A DNA stretch of 64,000 nucleotides from Phytophthora colocasiae (taxonomy: Eukaryota > Oomycota > Peronosporomycetes > Peronosporales > Peronosporaceae), in contig JAGKQI010000034.1 of the NCBI GenBank assembly GCA_018806915.1, positions 806,001 to 870,000 on the forward strand, written 5' to 3'. The notes beneath the pieces are model-generated. The model searched no databases and was not told the origin of the DNA. It was given only the letters and a program-made list of their open reading frames with translations. The translations under genes and the position numbers were made by a program. Shown here piece after piece: positions 8,418 through 16,954 of this stretch. Every line of letters begins with the position of its first letter. Position 1 is the stretch's first letter.

Positions 8418-11158
8418 CTACTGTGGGTCCTCAGGCGTGTTGTAGGCTGGATCCCCCACTTGGAGATCCTCGATCTTCACTTCGACCGTCGCCGTCACAA
8501 CCTCTGGCAACACCGCCATTTCCTTCTCGAGATCCTCCGCGTAGGATCCACCATTCTCGTGGACAAACACTCCATCGTCGACGTGATCTTCTGCGGTACT
8601 AGGATCCGGTCGAGTCTCAGCAACGGGATCCGCTGCCCTGACGGCATGTTCTGACTGGGTAGCGGATCCAGGATCCGGCCGGGCACCAACCTCGCGATCC
8701 GGCTGGGACTCAGCCACGAGATCCTTGTCTGAGGCGAACTTATGATTTCCATATCCTGACGCCGGTGACGGATCCTCACTTGTCTCCACTCTGGGCGGAT
8801 CACTGGCTGATACATGGCTACCAGGATCCAGCTTTCTTGTGGCCGGATCCGGTCCACGAGCGGCACCTCCCTCGGCAGGTCTTCCGACTTCGCTCCCCGC
8901 TTCCAAACCGGATCCAACAGCAGGATCACCCTTCGGCGCACCACGTCCAGTTCTCGGATCGTCTTCGCCGCGTCCACGTACGTCGCCGTCCCTTGGTCCA
9001 GCTCGTCTTGTGCCGTCACGCCTTGATCCGGATCCCCTGGCGCCCCTGAGTCTTTAATCTTGCCTTGGCGCGCACCATCATCTTCGTCTTGCGGAGGCGC
9101 ATCCGTAGCACCCTTGGTACACGCGTAGATCGCCCTGGGTGCCTTGCAATCGGCGGCGCCCTTCCTGCGGGCCGTCTCCGCCGTTCGCTCGCATTTGTGC
9201 GAACATGAGGAGCACAGATCCCCACTAAGTGCGGAATCAGACGACTGTTCAGACCTGCCCCGTCCTTGACCCCTGTCGGTGTCAGGTTGGGATCCGACTT
9301 TGTTTGTAGGCGTCGGTGTGGGGCGTGGGGCACCTCATTGGAAAGGTCTTGAGCAGGCGCGTATAATGAGCGCTCCCCGAGCTCCGGGGCATTCCAGTGA
9401 GCTTCAGGGCACTCCGAAAGCTTGGATCCGACTGTGCCATCTGAGTGATGGTCACCTGTCTCATGATTACGGGGCGACCCTTCGACCTCATTGTCCCGGC
9501 TCTGCGCAGAGACAGGGCAGCCCTCCGGATCTTCAAGGAGGCGCGTCGACATGGGCCCTTCGGCTTCTAGGGCTCCGTTTGAGGCATGCGATGGCTCGTT
9601 AGACGCGCCTCGCTTCGCGCTGCATGTCCATACCAACCTCGGCAACGGGGCATTCATATTCGCTCCAGGGCGCCCCAAAACGTCATCTCCGACTGATTTG
9701 TCGGAGTGATGGTCGTCGCCCGTCGCATGGACATGCTGCCGATCCTCAACGGTGGCGTCCAGTCTCTGGCCAGAGACAATACACGTTGCCGGATCTTCAA
9801 TCAGACAAGCTGAAGAGGATCCGGAGGATCCTTGAGCCTGTGGATCTCGGATCCGGGCGTGTGAGGACGCCCCTCGATACGATGAGCCTGGCGCAGCATC
9901 CTTTGCGACCTCTGGTCCAAATTGGACACGGCGGTGCGCTTGGAGCTTAGACGTCGTCGGATCGGATCCGTCGGACTGGATCCTGTCTCGCCAGTCGACC
10001 GTTCCTTCAAGGATCCGGTCCGACGTAGGTGGCGAGCCGGGGCAGCGTGACGCGACAGCGGTGTGGACGGGGCGCTTCAGGATCCCTCTCGGTTCTGCGT
10101 ACTTCGGCCGATCCACCGCCGGCTCAAGCTCCCAAGGCTCCTTCGGACGCGGTGGCGGCGGGATCTCCGTCGTTGCGCTCACGGCAAGGTTCTGCCACTC
10201 GTTGTAGCGTCGGGATCCGACGGAAATGAAGCCCGGGGTGCGAGGAACGTGATCCCCGGCCAGCCACATGCCGATCTCCTCGTTGTGGTTGAGGGAGACC
10301 GCTTTCTCACCGACATTGGTAAGTTGTAGATAGCGGATCTTGTCTGGACCTTGTGCTAACGTTGGTACCCATTGCTTGCCTCTGCGTAGCCACAGCTTCT
10401 CGTACTCCTTGAGATGGATCCGATCCGGATGCTCGAAGATCTCGCCGGGTTCCAGCCGTATGCCTTCTTGGAGGAGTAGCGGGCGAGCCCGGCCGCTGAA
10501 GATCTGCCGTCGTCCATGGAGTCGCACGCGGATCTCGTCATGCAAGCACACGGACCCGTCGCCCAAGTCGAGTCGGATTCCGGGGCCGGTACCATGAAGT
10601 CCATACCGAGGATCGCGTCGCAGTCGGGTGGAAGATCCTCGCCGACCCAGACATTGCAGAAGTATACCAAGTACCCAGCCAAGATAACTTTAATCCTTGT
10701 TTTGCCTGCTGCAATATACAACTGCTCACCAATTCCGAGGCATTCTTGTTTTGTTTGACTAGTGTCAATCTGGGATCCAACCTTACGAGCAAAGGCGGCA
10801 TCGATTATCGACACCTCGGATCCCGAGTCAAGAAGCACGGTGGACTTGGCATTGTTGATCTTGCACGTTGCCTTGGCCTGCTTGAAGGGTTTGCTGGGGA
10901 CATGGTACTTCCAGTACCCGCGTGACTCTCCAGGCATGAGATCCAAGGACATAGCGATCTCGGATCTCTAGTACTCATCGTCTGTAGAGCGGAAACTTGC
11001 AACTCTAGCCGTACGTTTCCCATGAAGTTCACATGTATTATCCAATAGATCCGTTCGCTCATTGCTAACTTGATCCATGGCCTTCTTGTTCACATATGCA
11101 TAGATGTAAGACGTTGAACGCTCGTCTCGTACCGGATTCAAACCCGGCGAGCGTCCTA
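8418..11158 (-). pseudogene. pol: G3 pol N-terminus: protease and acidic linker, broken
   Basis: After the frameshift site the -1 frame leads to a retropepsin-like aspartic protease. STVLLDSGSEVSIIDAAF (about 10850-10800) carries the D-S-G catalytic triad and CDAILGMDFMVP the Ile-Leu-Gly/flap region. A frameshift near 10575 moves the frame to 10566-9016, which holds KLWLRRGKQWVPTL, the TPGFISVGSRRYNEWQN block shared with G1/G2, and a long low-complexity linker with an internal repeat (DDHHSD and NHETGDHHSD units near 9450-9730). Another shift leads to 8906-8418, ending at DLQVGDPAYNTPEDP. Homology stops exactly before reverse transcriptase. Confidence 0.8.
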
Positions 11159-11165
11159 GTTTAAC
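11118..11165 (-). promoter_or_regulatory. G3 gag-pol -1 frameshift site
   Basis: The minus strand reads ATG TTA AAC TAG: the heptamer G TTA AAC (11159-11165) directly precedes the gag stop (11156-11158). Downstream, ACGCTCG (11148-11154) pairs with CGAGCGT (11118-11124), and between them lies an inner hairpin, CCGG...CCGG (11132-11147). Slipping back one base opens the pol frame (LGRSP...). The same layout occurs in G1 and G2 with compensating changes in the inner stem. Confidence 0.8.
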
Positions 11166-13264
11166 ATCTTATCGGCAGCTTCCGGAAGCATGTGCTTGCT
11201 CGGATCAAACCACTGTCGGATGAGGTTGTAGAACTCCTCCATCTGACACTTGCCGTGATCATGAAGCTCTCCGCCGCGACATACGAAGAAGCAGCGATCC
11301 GACGGATGACCCTGCCCTTCGTTGGAGAAACGTGGTCGACGATCTTGTGGCGTTGGATCCGAGCTGGCTTGGGTTGGATCCGGATCTTTCTTAGGATCCG
11401 AAGTTCCTGTCTTGGTCTCTGCTGATCCGGCTGTCGTCGAGGTAACCGGTCGCTCACTCGAGGCTGCTACGTATGCTCTGCGAAGCTCACCATCGGATCC
11501 CTCAGATTCTACAACTTGCATGGAACGGATCGCACGCGTTGGACCGGTTGGCTGCGGGGCCGTCGTGGTCTTCGGCCGGAACTTGCTGGATCCTGACGAC
11601 GGCTTCTTCTGTCTGGATCTCGCGCGATCTCGGGCCCGCAGTACGTCTTCGAGTTGATCCGCGTCCGTAAGTCGGAGTAATGTCAGTTGGTCTGCCAGAT
11701 CCGCATCCCCAAGCGTCTCGATGAAGTGTTCGACGTGCTCGCGGCGAGCTTTGGCATCTCCATCCTTGATCATCACTCTCGTACGAAGACCTGCTACGTT
11801 GAAACGGTACAGGTATTCCAGTGGCGATCTCTTGCGAGCATGGTAGTATTGCCACGCCACCGAGACTCCAAGGCCACAGTACTGCGTCTGGAAGGCTTTC
11901 AGCAGATCACTCCACTTCAGTCTTGTGGATCGACTGAGTTGTCTGTACCAGTTTCGCGCTGGACCAGTGAGGAGATCTCCGAAGGTAAGGCACTTTTCTT
12001 CGTCCGATGCTTGATCTCTCGTGAAGGCTGACTTGACTTTACTAATCCATGACCTTGCTCGTTCCTCGTCGTGATCCTTGCCCGTGAACTCCTTCAGGTC
12101 CGATATTGCAGAGATCCGGATCCGTTGAATCGTGCTGGATCCTGCCGTAACGGATGCAGCGGTGGTCATCGCCGTACGCCGGGGAGCCAATCCGTCAAGG
12201 TCGTCAGGGTCATACTCCCAGTTCTCGGTGTGTGATCCTACTGACTCCATCTCGACGTCTTGGTATACAGGATCCGAAGCGCGCGTCGTGGCTCTTGGGA
12301 CCGTAGTCATCTGCCGCTCCTTCAAGAACTTGTCCATGGCTGATTGGAAGTAGGCTTGCAGTCCCTTGGTGGATGTATGCGGCCGGTCCACGTCACGGGA
12401 TCGATCCGGCGCCGGGATGTCCAGCGATCGAGTCGGCTTGGCATCCAGGATGTCAGTCGACACGCGGGTTGTCAGCATAGCGGCACCTGCGGGACCGAGA
12501 GCCATACGTCGGGGTTCCGACGAGCTGTCGGATCCTGCTTCGGACTCCGCCGAAGCGTATCGCGAGGATCCTGTCTGGTACTCTGGGGACTGCGCTAGCT
12601 TGGACATCGGATCTCGGATCACTCGTCGCTCACCGACGAGGGGCTTCAGTCGGCTGAAGAGCGAGGCCGCTGCGATACGGATCCTGTCGTGATCCAAGCG
12701 GAAGAGGGTATCTCCGTCGAAAGCACCCGCAGTAAAACCAGCTTCCTCGAGCAGGCGTAGGAGATCCAAAGCGCTGTCCAAACTGTTCGTAGACTGAGCC
12801 GGTGCAGTGATCGGGCCGGTGAGGGATCCAAGCAACTGGGGTTGTAGGATCCTCATCACAGGGTCTTCCCGGAGGAAGTCCTCGAGCGCGATCCGGCGAT
12901 ACGAAGCCTCCAACTGGGTCGACGACCATTCTGATTTCACTACCGGCTTCTCGTCGACATCAGATCCTGGTGCCCTCAGCTTTTTCCGCGCAGTCTTCGT
13001 CTTCTTCTTCGACGTTTTACCTCCTGAGATCTGCGCGGGGGTGGTGGTGGTGGATGAAGATCCAACAGCTTTCGCTGCTGAATCCTCACCCGGCGGATCG
13101 GAACTCGCGTTCCGATCCGTGGGGGTCCCCGAAGGGACCTGGGGAGGAGGGGGAGGTTTATCTTCCGAGTCTGTTGCCCGACTCGCCTCCTTCCTGTCGA
13201 CAGAACTCCTCCCAGGGCTCTGTCGATCCGTGGATCTAGCGTTCAGCGGACGGCGATCCAACAA
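11156..13264 (-). CDS. gag: G3 gag polyprotein
   Basis: Open 702-codon frame encoding the structural capsid/nucleocapsid protein of a Ty3/Gypsy element. The N-terminal third is Lys/Ser/Pro-rich and disordered-looking (KKKTKTARKKLR). The central retrotransposon-gag domain is at about residues 370-560 (ISDLKEFTGKDHDEERARSW, KCLTFGDLLTGPARNWYR, YCGLGVSVAWQYYHARKR). The C-terminus has lost canonical zinc knuckles: G1/G2 have three CCHC-like boxes, while here only HPSDRCFFVCRGGELHDHGKC-type remnants exist and the second Cys of the last box is Gly. Unlike G1 and G2, this copy has no frameshift at the NWYR position. It ends LN-stop at the frameshift heptamer. Confidence 0.9.
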   Translation of the reverse strand: MLDRRPLNARSTDRQSPGRSSVDRKEASRATDSEDKPPPPPQVPSGTPTDRNASSDPPGEDSAAKAVGSSSTTTTPAQISGGKTSKKKTKTARKKLRAPGSDVDEKPVVKSEWSSTQLEASYRRIALEDFLREDPVMRILQPQLLGSLTGPITAPAQSTNSLDSALDLLRLLEEAGFTAGAFDGDTLFRLDHDRIRIAAASLFSRLKPLVGERRVIRDPMSKLAQSPEYQTGSSRYASAESEAGSDSSSEPRRMALGPAGAAMLTTRVSTDILDAKPTRSLDIPAPDRSRDVDRPHTSTKGLQAYFQSAMDKFLKERQMTTVPRATTRASDPVYQDVEMESVGSHTENWEYDPDDLDGLAPRRTAMTTAASVTAGSSTIQRIRISAISDLKEFTGKDHDEERARSWISKVKSAFTRDQASDEEKCLTFGDLLTGPARNWYRQLSRSTRLKWSDLLKAFQTQYCGLGVSVAWQYYHARKRSPLEYLYRFNVAGLRTRVMIKDGDAKARREHVEHFIETLGDADLADQLTLLRLTDADQLEDVLRARDRARSRQKKPSSGSSKFRPKTTTAPQPTGPTRAIRSMQVVESEGSDGELRRAYVAASSERPVTSTTAGSAETKTGTSDPKKDPDPTQASSDPTPQDRRPRFSNEGQGHPSDRCFFVCRGGELHDHGKCQMEEFYNLIRQWFDPSKHMLPEAADKMLN

Positions 13265-13345
13265 CCGTCGGCACTTCTTCTCCCGGTTCTTCCTTCACTT
13301 GTACAGTCTCTTCGGACTCACGGTGATATCCGCCGTCCCCAAAAG

Positions 13346-13363
13346 ATCCGGGCACGCGCACCA
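13346..13363 (-). other. G3 tRNA primer-binding site
   Basis: The minus strand reads TGGTGCGCGTGCCCGGAT, one base inside the 5' LTR end. TGG start and 18-nt length fit a site complementary to a tRNA 3' CCA end. It is identical in G1, G2 and G4. Confidence 0.75.
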
Positions 13364-13364
13364 T

Positions 13365-13605
13365 TGTGGTGTAGTGGATCCGCTGGAATGAGCAGAGATC
13401 CAACGTTCACACACGGCGCCCAGACACTGACTAACGGAGGGGGTACTCCGATAACCATGGGGTTGCTGATGCTCACCTTGTGTACCCGTCAGTGGGCGGG
13501 ATCTGTTTGAGAGTGTACACAGGCGTGAGGGCTTGAACGTCCTTGGCGGGGACTTGGGAGGTTGGACTTGCGTGAGTATTCCTGCACACAGGTCCTGGTT
13601 GGGGG
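13365..13605 (-). repeat. G3 5' LTR, inner piece
   Basis: Inner (U5-side) 241 bp of the G3 LTR, starting TGTGGTGTAG on the plus strand and cut at GGGGG by H2. It resembles the 3' end of the other family G LTRs (GGAGGGGGTACTCCGATAAC, GTGTACCCGTC). Confidence 0.8.
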
Positions 13606-14064
13606 TGTAATGGGTCTACCTAGACCTATTAGGTGGCGTACACGTGCGCTTACGTGTATGAGGAAGCGTGCAATTAGAATAGACTTAATTTAAGTATACT
13701 TATTTAAATAAGTATAATTAAATCAAATATAACTAAATTAAACTGCAAAATACCGTAAAATGAGAACTGTTATTGAATTTGGCATAAGCCAATTATGGAC
13801 CTCCTAAACTGTTTGTTATCTATTTCTAAAGGGTCTGCCAACGTGTGGTTGGCAGAAACTCTGCTCAGTGATTGGTAGAAATCCATTACTTTCTACCAAT
13901 AATATGCACAAATGCACACGAACCACCCAATAATGTGGTTCGCCAATGTATCCTTTGGTGTGTACAGCACACCAAGGTCTGAGGCCCAATTCCAACCTCT
14001 AACAGTTATCCTAACTGTTAGAGTTACAAGTGGTACAACCACTTGTACGTGTAACCCCGTTACA
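13606..14064 (-). repeat. H2 3' LTR
   Basis: 459 bp, TGTAATGGG...CCCCGTTACA on the plus strand. The last 190 bp are a chain of small inverted repeats, for example TTGGTAGAA...TTTCTACCAA, CGAACCAC...GTGGTTCG and TACAAGTGGT...ACCACTTGTA. It differs from the H2 5' LTR at about three positions. Confidence 0.95.
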
Positions 14065-14074
14065 CCATCCCCCC
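14065..14074 (-). other. H2 polypurine tract
   Basis: On the minus strand GGGGGGATGG abuts the 3' LTR, the expected plus-strand primer of a retrotransposon. It fixes the element orientation as minus. The same tract is at 15851-15860 in H1. Confidence 0.8.
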
Positions 14075-14165
14075 GTTAAGATTCGACGTATCGGTCTCGA
14101 TACGTCAATCAACAGAACTTGACAAGACCGTCAAGTTCCCGAGAGAAATCCGAGTTCATTTCGCA

Positions 14166-15390
14166 ATGGACTCGCCAACGCCCACGTCTCCGTCCGCTTC
14201 TGCGGACGCGCAAGCCTCACCTGCTGCCTCTGCAGCAGGAACAACGACCTCAGCAGTGCCCACTAGCACTGCTGCTTCCAGCGGTCCGACAGAGAAGCTC
14301 TCTGTCACCAAGTACCATGCTCTCCATAAGGAGAAGCATGAGAAGAAGAAGAAGTCTTCTTCTCTAGCAGAGATTAAGAATCCTGCTGTCCCTCTCAAAG
14401 AACTCTTTGGAGAGGACTACGAAGACATCCTCGACTACGAGGAGGATGTCGAGGAGGGGGAGGTTGATGTCAAGGCTCCCGCTCCCGTGTCTTCGTCTGA
14501 AGACACGTCAGACCCTCCCGTGGGATCTCGACGACCTCGTGATGAGGCCTCGGACGCTTCAAGCTCGAAGCGTCCGCGCAGTGATGATGAAGCGTCCCCC
14601 ATGTCGAGGGCGCTCACTGCCCCGCGCACTGATCCGCCAGTGCGCACACCATGGATGCCTACTGAGGCAGAAATCCATGACCGGTTCGGTGCTAGTTCAC
14701 CACCGAACCCGATACTGTTGTACTCATGCAACAGTATCAACGACGACGACGTCGCCGCTAAGGTTGTCTTTGAGTCCGAGACTCAAAGACGCGACTACTA
14801 TATCGGGCTCTTCCATGAGCTCCGATACTATGCAGCGAAGAAGACTTCGCGCAAGAGCAAAGTGCCCGAGTGGCGGGCACTTTGTCAGTCGTGGAACGCC
14901 TTTGTTGATAACTTCAACAAAGACCCGAAGGCATATCGCGAGCGCGTTGCTGCGGCTCGCGATTGCTACTACACTTACACTACACGTGGTAAGTGTGAAC
15001 GCCTCCATGATCAGTCCATGGAAGCGGGGATCCCATGTGCCGTTCCCTTTGGCACACCCTGTCCGTGTTGCCCACCCTTGGCAACACGCCTTACCGAAAG
15101 TGATCTCCTGGGGTACACGGTCGTCCGTGTACCCGATCACATCAAGGAACTCCGTGGTCGTATTGTGCCACGCGAAGCTCCGAGTGCTGTGGCTGACCGC
15201 AGCACCCCTCGTGCAGGGTTTAACCCTGCAAGTTATGGTGGACTTCGTACGCCCTCACCATTTCCGGAACGTCCTCCATCAGGACGTTCCGCGGCTCCCA
15301 TGTATCTCGATGGGGAGGAAATCCTCTCCAACGAATACGAAAACGAACCCCTTGAGAGTTCGTTCTCTTATGAGCCACGATCCGCTCCAC
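14166..15390 (+). CDS. H2 antisense third gene, exon-like first part (interrupted by H1)
   Basis: Plus-strand gene opposite to gag-pol, starting at ATG 14166, 102 nt inside the LTR. If H1 and one TCCAC copy are removed, 14166-15390 joins 23314-23636 in frame to give 515 codons plus stop, so the gene was intact when H1 landed. The N-terminus is Ser/Thr/Ala/Pro-rich, followed by acidic and Lys-rich stretches. Next comes a conserved block with FHELRYYAAKKTSRKSKV and a Cys/His cluster (GKCERLHD...GIPC...TPCPCC, residues about 275-305). The C-terminal part beyond the H1 insertion is a heptad coiled coil. There is no transmembrane segment or signal peptide. Function unknown; the RYY...W block resembles one in the family G antisense protein. 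Confidence 0.75.
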
Positions 15391-15850
15391 TGTAATGGGT
15401 CTACCTAGACCTATTAGATGGCGTACACGTGCGCTTACGTGTATGAGGAAGCGTGCAATTAGAATAGACTTAATTTAAGTATACTTATTTAAATAAGTAT
15501 AATTAAATCAAATATAACTAAATTAAACTGCAAAATACCGTAAAATGAGAACTGTTATTGAATTTGGCATAAGCCAATTATGGACCTCCTAAAACTGTTT
15601 GTTATCTATTTCTAAAGGGTCTGCCAACGTGTGGTTGGCAGAAACTCTGCTCAGTGATTGGTAGAAATCTGTTACTTTCTACCAATAATATGCACAAATG
15701 CACACGAACCACCCAATAATGTGGTTCGCCCATGTATCCTTTGGTGTGTACAGCACACCAAGGTCTGAGGCCCAATTCCAACCTCTAACAGTTATCCTAA
15801 CTGTTAGAGTTACAAGTGGTACAACCACTTGTACGTGTAACCCCGTTACA
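15391..15850 (-). repeat. H1 3' LTR
   Basis: 460 bp, TGTAATGGG...GTTACA on the plus strand. It shares the diagnostic variants TTAGATGG and AATCTGTTAC with the H1 5' LTR and not with H2. Confidence 0.95.
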
Positions 15851-15951
15851 CCATCCCCCCGTTAAGATTCGACGTATCGGTCTCGATACGTCAATCAACA
15901 GAACTTGACAAGACCGTCAAGTTCCCGAGAGAAATCCGAGTTCATTTCGCA

Positions 15952-16954
15952 ATGGACTCGCCAACGCCCACGTCTCCGTCCGCTTCTGCGGACGCGCAAG
16001 CCTCACCTGCTGCCTCTACAGCAGGAACTACGACCTCAGCAGTGCCCACTAGCACTGCTGCTTCCAGCGGTCAGACAGAGAAGCTCTCTGTCACCGACTA
16101 TCATGCTCTCCACAAGGAGAAGCAAGCGAAGAAGACTTCTTCTTCGCTAGCAGGGATCAAACACCCTGCTGGCGTATCGCGAGCGCGTTGCTGCAGCTCG
16201 CGATCGCTACTACACTTACACCACTCGTGGTAAGTGTGAACGCCTCCATGATCTGTCCATGGAAGCGGGGATCGCATGTGCCGTTCCCTTTGGCACACTC
16301 TGCCCGTGTTGCCAACCCTTGGCAACACGCCTCTCTGAAAGTGATCTCCTGGGGTACACGGTCGTCCGTGTACCCGATCACATCAAGGAGCTTCGTGGTC
16401 GTATTGTGCCACGCGAACCTCCGAGTGCTGTGGCTGACCGCAGCACTCCTCGTGCAGGATTTAACCCTGCAAGTTATGGTGGACTTCGTACGCCCTCACC
16501 ATTTCCGGAACGTCCTCCATCAGGACGTTCCGCGGCTCCCATGTATCTCGATGGGGAGGAAATCCTCTCCAACGAATACGAAAACGAACCCCTTGAGAGT
16601 TCGTTCTCTTATGAGCCACGATCCGCTCCACAATCCAGCGGATCGCTCCACGCGCATCGCGCAACGGCGGCGGAGGGGGTGGGAACACTCCCTCCGCATG
16701 GTCAACGCTATGACCATGACGATCGTGCCCTGCACGATCGAGTTGCTGCGCTGGAGCAGACACAGAGCGCTGAGATAGCTGCTCTGAAGCAGGAGGTTCG
16801 TGTCCTCCGTGCTGAGGTCTGCGAGGCAGCTCAGACTGCCTCGAACCTCTCGTCCGGTCTTGGGACGAGAGTGAACCGGTTGATCGACCGTGTCGACGGT
16901 CTCGAGAAGGCCTTTCAGGCCTCTCGCACTCCTCAGTCGGACTACCAACCTTAG
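15952..16954 (+). pseudogene. H1 antisense third gene, internally deleted
   Basis: Starts at ATG 15952 with the same N-terminus as H2 (MDSPTPTSPSASADAQ). At about 16171 it jumps from the KHPAG region to RERVAAARDRYY, deleting roughly 540 nt and shifting the frame (first frame stops at 16233). The downstream frame 16259-16954 is open to the normal stop and includes the coiled coil (ALKQEVRVLRAEV) and tail TPQSDYQP. Bases 16461-16954 overlap the pol 3' end on the other strand, including the chromodomain, so both strands are coding here in the intact family. Confidence 0.75.

Noticed and set aside
13606..15850. H2 left end as an independent plus-strand element (LTR-gene-LTR)
   Set aside because: The polypurine tract, target duplications and in-frame joining of 15390 with 23314 show it is the 3' end of a minus-strand element split by H1.
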